Under the pieces are notes generated by a model. The model was not told where the DNA came from and did no database searches. It saw nothing but the letters and a program-made list of their open reading frames with translations. From assembly GCA_030220185.1 (NCBI GenBank), contig JASPKZ010007552.1, positions 620,001-684,000 on the forward strand: 64,000 bases of DNA, read 5' to 3'. This DNA is from Diploptera punctata (lineage: Eukaryota; Arthropoda; Insecta; Blattodea; Blaberidae). Each line of letters starts with the position of its first letter. The first letter of the stretch is position 1. Below, piece by piece: positions 1-11,348 of the stretch. The translations under genes were made by a program, and so were the position numbers.

Positions 1-317
1 TTATTTTTACAGAATGAGAGTGGAAGTGTGTAAGGTACGCCTATTTTATGAATGTAAGAGTTACTGAAAGCCGCCTTACAGGTTCAGTAGTCGCAGATGT
101 TCTTCGTGACTAACAGGCCAGGATTCGATACCAGACAGGTTTGAACATTTTAATTGATAAATAAGTTAGATTAAATTTAATTAAATGCAACATTTTCAAT
201 CTGGGAAACAGGAATGATGGTAGCGTACAATTTTTAATCGCTATGTTGTGCACCAAATCCCTAAATTATATTGCAAACCTCTCCGCATTGCTTATATAGA
301 GTAGGTATAAGGTACTG

Positions 318-840
318 CTGATAGTGATTCGTCCGTCGAATGGGGACGTTAATCGTGGCTTTTCACCTTCTCCCTTCTCTTTCATCATAAGTCGCCGTGG
401 CGTAATCGGTAGAGTCCCTACCTTCCAATCCGGCGACCCGGGTTCGATTCCCGAAGGGATAGGGGATTTTAAATCTCCACCTTGGGCCTGTCTTGTGTTT
501 GTATGTGTGAATAAGATATTAAAAAAAGGTTAACATAGGTAAACCAAAATAAAAAAAAAGAGATGAACAATATAAACGAAAAAGAAAAAACGAGAAAGAA
601 CGAAATTAAAAAAAAAAGAACACCAGCCTCACACAACACACTTTAAGCAACACAAACTTAAGCACACACTCGTCTTACATTCCTGCCTGTATACAATACA
701 AGAATACATTATCTAGGTAAGTGGTCTGTCTAAGCGGTGAGTAAATTGAAAACATAAGATTAACACCATCTATCCATCGATCGCGGAACCCGAAGCACAC
801 AAATTGCAGTGGGTGGCATTAGAACACACATATTTTATTT
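318..840. repeat. Interspersed repeat of unknown class, copy 1, with a SINE nested in it
   Basis: The sequence resembles 41140-41400: both hold a TTCACCTTCT...CTTCATCAT stretch, an ACACAACAC/ACACACTC stretch, a run reading GTATACAATACAA or similar, then a GGTGGCATTAGAA(A)ACAC block. Copy 1 is longer because a tRNA-like SINE (390-528) and A-rich filler sit between the first and second blocks. No coding sequence is visible. The class of the repeat is unknown to me. Confidence 0.5.
390..528 (+). mobile_element. tRNA-derived SINE (family III), older copy
   Basis: The head reads GCCGTGGCGTAATCGGTAGAG (21 bases trimmed here to its core: box A-like TGGCGTAATCGG) and is followed by a box B match GGTTCGATTCC at about 439-449, the spacing of a tRNA-type RNA polymerase III promoter. 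The body continues GATTTTAAA..TCCACCTTGGG and ends near an A-rich run. The same unit occurs at 26763-26929, where a clean TSD fixes its ends. No TSD is obvious here. Confidence 0.7.
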
Positions 841-1084
841 AATGATTTAATTTTATGTATAAAGAGAGTAAAATTATTATTTATTATCCTTTTTATAAAT
901 ATAGCACAGCCTTTTATTAACAACTTTATGTACACTTAGCGACAAAAAGAATGGGCCGACTCCTGATCTCGAATATTTCAATTTCTAACGCGCGATTCAC
1001 GCTAGTAAACTAATGGCACAGTAGAGCTACAATACGTTTCCCTTCTTCCTTAGAAGAACATTATTTCTAAACACAACAAGACAG

Positions 1085-1160
1085 CGAAACTTAGCTCAGT
1101 GCTCAGTGGCTTGATTCGTATGCAAAACGTCACAGGTTCGATTCCTGGTGAGGTTAATTT
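1085..1160 (+). repeat. tRNA-like SINE head remnant
   Basis: TTAGCTCAGTG (box A-like) lies about 45 bases before GGTTCGATTCC (box B), followed by a short T-rich stretch. The rest does not fold into a convincing cloverleaf, so I read it as a SINE head fragment and not as a tRNA gene. Confidence 0.35.
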
Positions 1161-1269
1161 TTTAATTGTTAAAATGCTTCAAATTGTATTCTGTATAACC
1201 ATTCTTAAAGAAAAAATGTACTAACTACTTATAAGTATTACTATTTTTATTATATATTTTTTATTTATA

Positions 1270-1850
1270 AACACGTTTACAGTGTAATAAAACATCTTCC
1301 CATTCCCAAAGTTTTTTTAATTTTTATCTTCATTCTCCATTTTTCTCTATGTTCCCATTCCAATTCTTTCAGACCTAGCTCCCTCATACCTAATCTAACA
1401 TCATTCATCCATTTAAATTTTGGTTGACCTCTCTTTCCTTTTCCAGGTGGAATCCATTCCAAAGCTTATGTGGGTAGTCTTTTCTCCGGTACCCTACGCA
1501 TATTCTAGTTGTCTGTAACTCACAAAATCTAATATTGAATTTTGGACTTACATTTGTTGTGTGATGATTGTATTTCTGATTTTTTTTTCAATTTAGAATG
1601 TCTAGTTGAGCGTCTGAAACAATACATTTCGGTAGACATAAGCTTTAAACTCAAATATTTATTCATCTGCGAAGTTTCTGCACCGAATGTGTTTCGAATT
1701 ATGGATCCAAGAATTTCTACTTTGGTATCTATTCTTATGTTCTTATCCCACAAAACTACGTTTAGCATTGTTATTACCTATCTCCCTTTTTGAATTCTAT
1801 ATTTTGTGTCATTTTCCTGGGTACATTTTGAGTTAATTTTGATCCCCAGG
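1270..1850 (-). pseudogene. LINE C-terminal fragment
   Basis: On the minus strand a 61-codon frame (1277-1462) carries WIPPGKGKRGQPKFKWMND, a close match in style to the WxPPGKRKRGRPxxxWxDxV motif near the C-terminus of many insect LINE reverse transcriptases. Upstream on the same strand (1500-1790) another frame carries EMYCFRRSTR, resembling the EMxxxRR segment that normally lies before the WxGHVxRM block. The two pieces are in different frames with stops between, so this is a decayed 3' fragment. The catalytic RT core is absent. The clade cannot be assigned from this part. Confidence 0.65.
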
Positions 1851-1887
1851 TAACTGTATTGTTCACATCACTTGATACATCCCATTA

Positions 1888-2010
1888 TTATTAATATTAT
1901 TAATTATTATTATTACTATTATCATTATTATGATTATGATTATTATTATCATTATCATTATCATTATAATTATCATTATCATTATCATTATCATTATCAT
2001 TATCATTATC

Positions 2011-2072
<62 letters not shown>

Positions 2073-2074
2073 AG
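1888..2074. repeat. ATT / TATCAT compound microsatellite
   Basis: A run of ATT trinucleotides passes into a long near-perfect TATCAT hexamer array (about 1966-2040) and back into ATT. Tyr/His-rich and Asn/Asp-rich frames over this tract are artefacts of the repeat. Confidence 0.95.
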
Positions 2075-2120
2075 ATGATGTATAATAATAGTAATAATAA
2101 TTTTTTTTTATTATTGTCAA

Positions 2121-2816
2121 TCATTTATGGGCCATTATTATGTTGGACTTGGTATATATAAACTAAATATTTTAATTGAAGGGTGAAACTTTTTCTTCAC
2201 TAATACGTAATAAGTCAATAAACTCATAAATATATGAAGCTATATTATATTATATTACATAAATTTAGAGCATTATTATTAAAACGTGGTAATGCACACA
2301 CAATTAAATTTATTCCGGTAGCTAAATAGTGTTACAGAGTTTACGAAGGCAGGAATACTACTTAAGATAGTGTAAAGTGGACGTAGATTACGTGGCAGCA
2401 ATTAAATGTTATAGGAGTAATTTTGCGAAAATAGAAATGAATAAAAAAAAAATCGGATTCGAAACCTGGCTTTCACACTAATTTCATCATGTTAAAGTAG
2501 TTTAACGATCTACCTTACTCGAACGTCGGATACTAGTTGCCTTGTTTACCTTTGCACTATGAACGAGAGTTGAATTTTATCTAAAATATCGCAATTTGAG
2601 TAATATTGCATTTGTCGAACGCTCGTAAATATCTAGAAACATGTATCCTTCACGTTGTTTGACTATTTAAGATGATAAAACCCAGTACAGCGTATTTAAA
2701 CCATTTAACAATGCGTTACCTCGTGAAATACAGTTATGGCTTTTCGAGCATGCGCAGTGGGCTATAACAGGAACTCTGCTTTTTGAAGCGGCTCATTCTT
2801 TTTGTAGTTAAGTGTA
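2121..2816. other. No recognised feature
   Basis: AT-rich sequence without a long frame or a repeat match inside the window. Confidence 0.5.
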
Positions 2817-3147
2817 CGTGACCAAGAAACAACAAAACTGCAAGCAAAATATTTACGCCCACGATTTACAGATTTACACACATTTTAGGCCTAATAAAAT
2901 TAGGCATTTGAAAAGTAAGATTCCCCATAAAACGGATATCCTGAGAATCCTTTATAGAATGAAATGAAATACATTGACAAAATAAACAATGACCTCAGAC
3001 ATATTTCTTTATGTTTCAGAAAATTCGGGCTAAAATCAAATGTAAACATTAAAGCAGGCAATAATTATCGGACGTCCAAGATTATTAAACTCCATAAACA
3101 ATAGAAATACGCCGGTTATAATATTAGATAACGAACAAATTCCTTAT
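2817..3147 (+). mobile_element. LINE A copy 1, first segment (RT middle)
   Basis: From GTGACCAAGAAAC onward the DNA aligns with 10153-10420 of the better LINE A copy: the stretch around the catalytic YADD box and the region after it, up to ACAAATTCCTTAT. Here the box is mutated (TTTACGCCCACGAT against TTTACGCCGACGAC in the other copy), a roughly 50-base extra segment sits near 2905-2955, and no open frame survives. The segment stops abruptly at 3147 and resumes at 4511, because another LINE was inserted. Confidence 0.85.
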
Positions 3148-4510
3148 CCCGGAGAAGACCACATTAATCAAGAATTATTTACATTTTCAACTAAAAATGT
3201 TTTAGACAGATTTCTTATTCTCCTTAATATGATATGGGAAGGACAAGAACCACCACAAAGCTGGAACAAATCAATTGTAATACCAATCTTCAAAAAAGGA
3301 AGTCGCCAAATCAAAGATAACTACTCTTGATTTAAAATTTATACTAATATATTTAAGAATAAATTGAGGAAAATTTATGAAAATATAATTGGAGAAGATC
3401 AGAATGGATTCAGAAAGGGTAGATCTTGTACAGATGGATTCTTTACTCTAAAACTACTATTAGAAAAGCACAAGGAATTCAATATAGGAACTCATATCGC
3501 CTTCGTTGACTTCATAAAGGCTTTTGACAAAGTAGACAGAAATATATTACTACAAATTTTAGCTGATGATAAAGTTCCACAACAATATATTACTAATATC
3601 TTCAACATCTATAAAGATAATAAAATCTCTGTTAAACAAGATGGCAAATTATCTTCTTGGGAAAAGATCAACACTGGAGTACGACAGGGATGTGGACTTT
3701 CACCGGTGCTTTTCATTATATACATGAATAAATTAATAAATGAATGGAGGAAAACACAACGAGGATATATACCCATCAATAGGAACCTCAAACTCGATGC
3801 TATTCTTTTTGCAGACGATTTAGCTCTTCTGGCACTTTCCGAAAATGATTTGCAACGATCAATTTATAATTTACAAAAATAGGTGCCAAATTTAATATGT
3901 AAATATAAATTAACAAAACTAAAATTATGGCATTTCATGGGAAGGACCCCATACAAAGTAAAATCTGTCTCCAGAATAAAATTTTAGAGAGATCTAATCA
4001 ATTTAAATATCTTGGATATTATCTCTCTATCTGGGATGAAAAGGATATCCCTGAAAAAGTTACTGGTTATAATAAAAGTTTAGGAATTATTAATCAAGTT
4101 ATGAAACCATCCCTTGTACAAAAAAAAACAACAGATTACGTTTATATAACACTTTGGCTAGACCAGTGTTGACCTATGGTAGTGAAGCATGGACACTAAA
4201 AAAACAACATGAAAGCAAAATAACGGCTTGTGAAATGAGATTCATGCGCAGAACAGCGGGTTACACCAGTTGGGATCGGAAAAGGAACACCGATATCTTA
4301 AAAGAATTGAAGACTACGCCAATTTTGGAATATATTAAACAGTACCAACTAAATTGGAAACACCATCTTGAAAGAATGAGTTCAAAGCTGTTTATAATTA
4401 TGTACCAAGAGGACGAAGATCACTGGGCCGTCCTATGAAACGCTGGAGGGAAAATTTTCTATAGAATCGTAACCGGCCTTGGCCTAATACTTGGAAGGAA
4501 TAAGAAGAAG
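3148..4510 (+). mobile_element. 5'-truncated LINE (family D), RT pseudogene, inserted into LINE A
   Basis: The frame from about 3172 to 3882 encodes RT fingers and palm. An early WNKSIVIPIFKKG segment (about 3262-3300) is followed by a stop near 3328. Then come GFRKGRSCTDGF (thumb-side motif), FVDFIKAFDKVD (catalytic Asp box), GVRQGCGLSP and the FADDLALLA box with both catalytic aspartates. Two further frames (3927-4172 and 4154-4438) carry the C-terminal part with TYGSEAWTL and MRRTAG. The coding region is therefore broken by at least one stop and two frameshifts. The 13-bp sequence ACAAATTCCTTAT flanks the unit at 3135-3147 and 4511-4523, a target-site duplication that marks a complete, 5'-truncated insertion. 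Its 3' end is TAAGAAGAAG. Confidence 0.85.
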
Positions 4511-5119
4511 ACAAATTCCTTATACCGACGTCGTTAAATACTTGGGACTTTACTTAGATTCTAATTTAAATTGGAATGCCATAGTAAAACAAACATCTAA
4601 CAAGATCTTCTCCATAATACATTCCCTTAAGCGTCTCTAAATTTTCTTCCTACAGCTCTTAAAGAATTTTAATTCAAACCTTAGTGCTGCCGCATTTTGA
4701 CTATTGTAATGTTGTACTAGGAGACATAAGTGACGGATATTTGGAAAACCTACAGCGTGTCCATAATAATGTGTATCAGATTCATATTTAATATCCGAAA
4801 ATACGATCACATTTCTCCATTGTTCCACGAATTGTCATGGCTACATATAAAGGGTGAACAAAATCACAAATTATCTTATTTAAGATTCTACATACCTCGA
4901 CTTCCAATTATTTATCATCTCGTTTCCAGTATCTATCACCAAACCATAACTTAAACTCATAATCACAATTAGTCTCTTGCTTAATATAACCGCAACATAG
5001 GACATCACATTACTCCATGTCATAAAATATCTTCACTTCTCGCAACTGGAATTCCCTACCGAAAGAAATAAGGGGCTGCCAGTGTAAGCTGTTTCTCGTA
5101 AAATGTATCATAATTAAAC

Positions 5120-5171
<52 letters not shown>

Positions 5172-5281
5172 GTAGTTATTATTGTTATTATCATATAAAA
5201 TGTTTGCATAATTAATTTACATTTTAACATTTAATATATATTTTTACTCTTCATAATTACTATAGTGTATATTTATATTGT
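4511..5281 (+). mobile_element. LINE A copy 1, second segment (RT C-terminus and 3' UTR)
   Basis: Resumes LINE A exactly where it stopped at 3147 and aligns with about 10405-11205 of the other copy: TTGGGACTTTACTTAGATTC, then the C-terminal region with RFIFN.RKYDHISPLFHELSW, then the AT-rich 3' UTR. The ATT tract at 5121-5166 is an expanded version of a shorter ATT run in the other copy. The C-terminal frame is broken; only 4730-4954 remains open. A SINE interrupts the 3' UTR at 5282. Confidence 0.85.
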
Positions 5282-5618
5282 CCACCGCTGTGGTCTAGAG
5301 GTAGCGTGCTGCTTGTCACGCAGCGCGCCCGGGTTTCTATTCCCAGTCGGGACATGCTACTGGGTGAGGTATCTTCGGGGTTTTTCCTCACCTGTAAGAC
5401 AAATGTTAGGAAGCTTAGGGCCCTACGGTCCCGGAAAATCATCCGGTCATCATCATCATCCTCATCATTATAATCATCATCTTTCACACCGGATTAGAAA
5501 GAAACGGGAAACTATCACATCTACGAGTATAATTCCCTAGTAAAGCTGCAAAGCATAATATGAAAATGCTACGATGCAGTGAAAGACCGGCCCTCGGGCA
5601 GAATTACTATGGAACGGA
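5282..5618 (+). mobile_element. tRNA-derived SINE (family I, tail 1), inserted into LINE A 3' UTR
   Basis: Starts CCACCGCTGTGGTCTAGAGG with a tRNA-like head (box A-like TGGTCTAGAGGTAG, box B-like region near 5332), continues with the conserved CCTCACCTGTAAGACAAATG body, a CAT-rich microsatellite, and a conserved tail ending GGGCAGAATTACTATGGA. ATATTTATATTGTC before it (5269-5282) and ATATCTATATTGTC after it (5619-5632) form a TSD with one mismatch, and the LINE A 3' UTR continues on the other side. The tail is thus part of the inserted unit. Confidence 0.88.
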
Positions 5619-5661
5619 ATATCTATATTGTCAAATATTTATTTTTATTTGTGCTGGTTGA
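5619..5661 (+). mobile_element. LINE A copy 1, third segment (3' UTR)
   Basis: ATATCTATATTGTCAAATAT..TTGTGCTGGTTG matches about 11197-11240 of the second LINE A copy. It ends where LINE B is inserted. Confidence 0.85.
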
Positions 5662-6783
5662 CTTCAAAAAAGCATATGATTCAATTAAGAGGGAGAAGTT
5701 ATATAGTATCCTGCTGGAGTTCGGAATTCCTAAAAAGTTAGTTAGACTTATACGAATGTGTCTAAATGGCTCAAAGAGTAGGGTGCGTGTAGGCAAACAG
5801 TTTTCAGACACTTTTGAAATCCAGAATGGGTTGAAGCAAGAAGATGCACTATCTCCTCTACTATTTAATTTTGTACTAGAGCATGCCATTAAATCTTTAG
5901 AGAATGAGGAAGGATTACAACTCAATGGTATTAATAAGCTGTTAGTTTATGCTGATGATGTAGTACTACTGGCCGATAGCGAGGAGATACTAAAGGCCAA
6001 CAGGCACACACTATTGAATAACACTAAGAAATTGGGACTGGAAGTAAATATCAATAAAACTAAATATACGGTCACACATAGAAATTCAGTATATAATGGA
6101 AATGGACAGCTAATGACAAATGAGGGAAATTTTGAGGAGGTGGCTGAATTCAAATACGTACCTAGGAACAATAATCAGAAGTAGGAATGAGATGCACAAA
6201 GAAATTAAACATAGGCTCAAATCTGGAAATGCATGCTATTATGCATTGCAGACACGTTTGATGTCCCAACTCCTTTCAAAAAACGTTAAGCTGAAAATAT
6301 ATAAAACTATTATTCTACCAGTTACATTATATGGGTGCGAAACATGGACTCTTACTTTAAGGGAGGAAAGGAGATTACGAGTATTTGAGAATAAAGTTCT
6401 TAGGAAAATTTTCGGACCAAAGAGAGATGAACAGATAGGTGAATGGAGAAGACTACAAAACAATGAACTACATGGTCTTTATAGGAAGCCAGATATAATA
6501 AGAACAGTTAAGTCTCGTAGACTGCGATGGGCAGGACATGTTGCACGTATGGGGAATGAAAGACGTGCATGGAAGCTTCTTGTAGGAAAGCCAGAGGGAA
6601 AACGCCCAGTTGGTAGACCAAGAATGTGGTGGGAGAACAACATTAACTATGATTTGAGGGAAGTAGATTATACAGGGAATGATTGGAAAGCATTAGCTCA
6701 GGATAGGGATGTATGGAGAGCTTATGTCCGCGCGGCCATGAACCTACGGGTTCGATAGTGCCAGTGAGTCAGTAAGTAAGTAA
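5662..6783 (+). mobile_element. LINE B copy, 5'-truncated, inserted into LINE A 3' UTR
   Basis: Begins inside the RT at VDFKKAYDSIKREK (catalytic Asp box), with VYADDVVLLAD (YADD box) near 5945-5978. The frame runs to 6184 and then shifts near 6160. A second frame (about 6165-6758) carries YGCETWTLTLREERRL, WAGHVARMGNERR, GKPEGKRPVGRPRM and a C-terminus ending AAMNLRVR. One step in the RT core is also altered: NGLKQEDALSP where GLKQGDALSP is found in the copy at 29108-29467. The 3' end is a TAAG-type tail after GGTTCGATAGTGCCAGTGAG. GCTGGTTGA flanks the unit at 5653-5661 and 6784-6792, a 9-bp TSD. Clade uncertain: a non-LTR element with an AP-type endonuclease, judging from the copy at 38732. 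Confidence 0.88.
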
Positions 6784-6838
6784 GCTGGTTGAGTGGAAGA
6801 GAATGTCTTATAGCCTTAACTCTGCCAGAATAAATAAA

Positions 6839-6888
<50 letters not shown>

Positions 6889-6889
6889 T
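6784..6889 (+). mobile_element. LINE A copy 1, 3' terminus with ATT tail
   Basis: CTGGTTGAGTGGAAGAGA, then TTAACTCTGCCAGAATAAATA, then an ATT microsatellite (6840-6888). The same terminus closes the second copy at 11236-11353, so the ATT run is the element's 3' tail. Confidence 0.85.
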
Positions 6890-7964
6890 ACATTTTATTT
6901 TCAACATTATTTCATATATCATATATTATCTTTTCGTGTTTACTGTTAACTTCTTTATTGTTGTAAATAATGTTCTTCTCTACTAAATCTTGGTTTACGA
7001 TCTTCTTGCATTTTCTGCATTCTCATAATTGTACAATGATGATTTATTATACAGTATACAAACAATATAAATAATACACGAATAATTTGATAAGAAACAG
7101 TACGTAGTATTTAAATATGTTATATTGAAATTATAGAACAAGTTTGGAACACACTTCAACGTTCTGTTTTGGACAAAGGTGATATTTGAATGGTGACATA
7201 ATAATGGCTGAGTCATGCAAGAGCACGAAACTAATTCCATACACTATAATTGGTAGATACCAACTACGAGAGAACTCCGACACAAACATCGTCGTTCCAT
7301 TTAGGCACACTAGCTGGTAACTTCATTCAGTTTTTTTTTTTTTTTTTTGCATGATCCGAAGAAGAATTAGGTGGAGCAAGACAATAGCGTAGTTTAGTTA
7401 AGACATTATGGTAGAAGTTGGAAAGTCGAAGTTTCGAGACCCAGTGAGGTGATGATTTCTAAACTGACTAAACCTTCTGACGGCGCCATGGCCCGAGGTC
7501 AACTCAGCTTCTAATCGATGACTATGAGGCCCTTATTCTCGCGGTAAAGGTGACCGTCACGCAGGGATGACAACGTGGCTAATAACAAGTGCCGTCACAC
7601 TAGAAAAAGTAGGAAAATTAAGCTTCTGCTACTTCCAAGGGCCTCCTGAGATCTGTAGTGGGATCACTTCACCTTTACTTTAGAGTATAAAAACATTCAA
7701 AATATCATAAGGACTTGCTTATTGGAACCTTCAACATTTTATATTGTGAACGAAAATACAGGGTCCGTTCTTGCATGTTGTAGGATAGTTAAGACTCAAA
7801 ACGAGAGAAATTGGTGTAAACGTCTGGCGTAAACCGATGGTTAATATTATAATTAGTACTATTATTAGTATGAGCATTACAATTATACATCGCCCTCTGA
7901 TTAGACTTTGCTCTGTACTTTTGAAATACAAATGTAACCGATTCAAAATTAAATTTTCCACAAA

Positions 7965-7966
<2 letters not shown>
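6890..7966. other. No recognised feature
   Basis: AT-rich, with a T18 run near 7330-7347 and a short ATT/AAT-type stretch near 7845-7875. No long frame and no matched repeat. Confidence 0.45.

Positions 7967-8010
<44 letters not shown>
7967..8010. repeat. ATT microsatellite
   Basis: About fourteen uninterrupted ATT units directly beside the SINE at 8027. Confidence 0.9.
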
Positions 8011-8026
8011 GTGTTTTATTATATAT

Positions 8027-8369
8027 CCATCTATAGTAATTCTGCCCGAAGGCAGGTCTTTCACTGCAATCATAGCATTTTCATGCTATGCTTGCAGCTT
8101 TACTAGGGAATTTTGTAGGTGTTGTAGCTTCCCGTTGCTTTCCACACCGGTGAAGGATGATGGTGATGATGATAATGATAAGGATGATGATGATGATGAA
8201 GATGATGGCCATATGATTTCGGGGACCGTTTGGGCCTTAGAGTTTTCCTGACATTTGTCTTACAGGTGAGGAGAAACCCCGATAAAAACCTCACCCAGAA
8301 AAACTGCCCCGACCGGGGTTCAAACCCGGGCCCGCTGCGTGACAAGACCTCGAGACCACAGCGGTGGAC
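8027..8369 (-). mobile_element. Full-length SINE (family I, tail 1)
   Basis: On the minus strand the unit starts GTCCACCGCTGTGGTCTCGA (8369 leftwards), has box B-like GGGTTTGAACCCCGG near 8313-8327, the ACCTGTAAGACAAATGTCAG body, a CAT/ATC microsatellite, then the conserved tail ending GGCAGAATTACTATAG. TTTATTATATAT at 8015-8026 and again at 8370-8381 is a 12-bp TSD, so the complete element is about 343 bp. The tail contains two short hairpins: CTGCC/GGCAG around CGAA (8042-8055) and a 15-bp-arm hairpin with one mismatch at 8064-8098. Confidence 0.9.
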
Positions 8370-8371
8370 TT

Positions 8372-8374
<3 letters not shown>

Positions 8375-8406
<32 letters not shown>
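8375..8406. repeat. AT microsatellite
   Basis: Uninterrupted TA dinucleotides overlapping the TSD of the adjoining SINE. Confidence 0.9.
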
Positions 8407-8407
<1 letters not shown>

Positions 8408-8429
8408 CCGGTTTAACAATGTTGCTACA

Positions 8430-8690
8430 TTTTCCGGCACCAATGATTTGTCTTCAATTTCGCTTTATAATTTTCCTCCATTCGTCTCTATTATAACACT
8501 TTTCTTCCTCTATTTCCCAGCCCTTCAAAGTTTCTGTAATCTCTTTGTTCCACCTGAGATTTGATCGTCCATTTCTTCTCGTTTCTGATAGTGTCCATTC
8601 CATTATTTGTTTGGTAATCATTCATCCTCCATTCGCCCATTTTAGTCGCTTTTCTTGGATAAATTCTAAAATTGAGTTTTGTACCTTACT
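8430..8690 (-). pseudogene. LINE C-terminal fragment
   Basis: Minus-strand translation yields the patchy LINE C-terminal style RxNGRSNLRWNKEI...LKGWEIEEE..., with a W-rich ending as in the region after the YADD domain of insect LINEs. It is interrupted by stops and frame changes, and no RT core is present. It may be the 3' end of an element related to LINE D, but this is not certain. Confidence 0.45.
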
Positions 8691-8699
8691 ATTATTATT

Positions 8700-9610
8700 A
8701 TTATTATTATTGTTATCAGAGTAGACCGAATGGATATACAATTTTGTTTCACTTTTTTCCTAACTTGTACGATAAATATAAGTAAAAAACTAAAGCCAAA
8801 ATAGTCCGTGAGCATCATTATTATCCAAATAATTTCACCTTATATAGTATGTGTGAGTGAATGCATGTCTTCTGTTAAATGTTCATGTTTTCTAAGAGGT
8901 GTGTTAATCCCTCATCCTGAGAGATCCCACAAGTCCTTGTGCGATCAAAACGTTAAACATTGTGCGCCTACAGGTAAGTTCCGAGTGATGTTGGGCAGAT
9001 AAAAGCACCTAATAGGCAGAGGTTAAACTAAGAATAATAAAACAAAGAAGAAATGTTGTACAAAGGAGATCTGATGCGTAATATTGAATGTTCGTGAAAA
9101 ACTAAATATTTAAATTTTAAATGACGAAATAGAAGAATATAACCAACAATAAAAAAATGCCTGTTTTAAGGTCTAATGAATATCCTTCTAGCATTGATAC
9201 ATCAATATCAATCTAATGGTATAAGATATTTGAGGCGTTCAACATGAAGATGAAACAGCTTAAAACCTGAAACAAGAAGTGAAGATGATTTTTTCTACTC
9301 ATTGTCACGTCAAATGCTCGTGCCGCTGGTAGATTTTAGCATTTCACCAGACGATACATAACAGCAAATGTTATTTTCTCCTACTTGAGTAGTGATGGCA
9401 ATTATCAAGCTGCCGTAGTAGTACCAGTTTACTTAATTATACTATTTAACGTCTCAAATCATCAGCGTCACAGTTCAAATAGGCCCTATGCGTTTGAAAG
9501 AGCCAAAACTGCTGTCCAGGAACCTCTTACTTCATACTTGAGGTACTTTTACCTTCCATTAATCAACGATACATGACCCACGGGTTTAGGTACGTACCAT
9601 CAAAAAGAAA
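8700..9610. other. No recognised feature
   Basis: A short ATT run (8691-8710) and otherwise unique-looking AT-rich DNA. Frames of 63-64 codons here look random. Confidence 0.45.
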
Positions 9611-9619
9611 CGAAATCAA

Positions 9620-9715
9620 GAGTTTCACGCTCTAGAAAAATCCATCGATCCCGGACAGTTTGAACCCGCGAATATCGGAACTAGATACGAGCATTGTAAT
9701 GGTTTGCTTCTCAAG
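9620..9715 (-). repeat. tRNA-like SINE remnant (family IV)
   Basis: Minus strand: CATTACAATGCTCGTATCTAG, then a GGGTTCAAACTG box B-like motif, then GGATCGATGGATTTTTCTAG. The arrangement parallels 42600-42720 and 19618-19760 (GGCCGCNGTNGNNTAGTGG head, box B, then GGATTTTTAGG). Confidence 0.5.
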
Positions 9716-9904
9716 TTAGAGGATTTAAATTAGAAATAATCTGCGTTTTTTACGGGTTCAACCAGGTGGTATTTTGTAGAGTGCGGATGTATATCTGTGA
9801 CAATGATCAGCGACGTAATATCTACCTTTACGATGGCGATGCTATTATTTCGTCAAAATGACGCAATATGGTGGCAAGTGAAGGATGGCAAATCTGAATA
9901 CCTA

Positions 9905-11284
9905 CAAATATCGCAATAGTGCTACTCGACTACAGCAAAGCCTTTGACACAGTAGATATAGACTTAATGCTAGCGAGACTAAAGACACTACATCTGTCGG
10001 AAAACTGCCTTGATTGGTTTGCATCTTACCTCACTAATCGTCAGCAATCAGTTTCTGTTAATAATCGCATTCCTTCCTGGCGCTTGGTGAGGAAAGGGGT
10101 ATCTCAAGGCGGCGTCCTCGCTCCTCTTCTCTTCTCGATTTATATTAATGACGTGACCAAGAAACTACAAAACTGCAAGCATATTCTTTACGCCGACGAC
10201 TTACAGATTTACACACACTTTAGGCCTGACGAAATTAATGAATATATTGACAAAGTAAACACTGACCTCAGGCATATATCTTTATGGTCCAGACAATATG
10301 GGCTGAAACTAAATGTAAACAAAACGCAAGCAATAATTATCGGACATCCAAAACTATTACACTCCATAAACAATGGCAATATGCCGGCTGTCATATTAGA
10401 TAATGAACAAATTCCTTATACCGACGTCGTTAAAAACTTGGGACTTTACTTAGATTCTAATTTAAATTGGCATGTGCAAGTAAAACAAACATCTGAATGG
10501 ATCTTCTCCATAATGCATTCCCTAAAGCGACTTAAACATTTTCTCTCTACAGTTTGAAAATAATTTTAATCCAAACCTTAGTGATGCCGCATTTTGACTA
10601 CTGTGACGTTCTAACTGACATAAGTGACGGATTGTCGGACAAACTGCAGCGTGTCCATAATATGTGTATCAGATTCATATTTAATTTTCGAAAATACGAT
10701 CACATTTCTCCATTATTCCACGAATTGTCATGGCTACATCTAAAAGAGAGAAGAAAATCGCACTGTCTAATTCTCTTATTTAAGATCATACATACCTCGA
10801 TTTCCAATTATTTATCATCCCGTTTCCAGTATCTATCCTCAAACCATAACTTAATCACAAGATCGCAACATAGTCTCTTGCTTAATATACCGCAACATAG
10901 GACATCACATCACTCCATGTCATATACCATCTTCACTTCTCGCAACTGGAATTCTCTACCACAAGAAATAAGGGGCTGCCGGACATTGGCATCTTTTAAA
11001 AGATATCTAAATTTATATTTGCTCTAACCTCGACTTCATTATTACCCATATTAATTGGTGTTTCTCGTATAATTTATCATATTTGTATTATTATTATCGT
11101 ATCATTATTGTTATTACCCTATAAAATTTTGTTTGTGCATGAAATTTACTTTGCTACATTTATTGTACATTTAACTGTTTATAATTAGTATAGTGTATAT
11201 CTATATTTGTCAAATATTTATTTGTATTTGTGCTGGTTGTGTGGAAGAGACGGCCTTATGGTCTTAACTCTGCCAGAATAAATA

Positions 11285-11348
<64 letters not shown>

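Noticed and set aside
65..145. Possible tRNA-like head with GGATTCGATACC
   Set aside because: Box B is imperfect, box A is not recognisable and no related copy was found in the window.
1872..2124. Frames rich in Tyr-His, Asn-Asp or Ile-Met on both strands
   Set aside because: They are translations of the ATT/TATCAT microsatellite, with equal openness in several frames.
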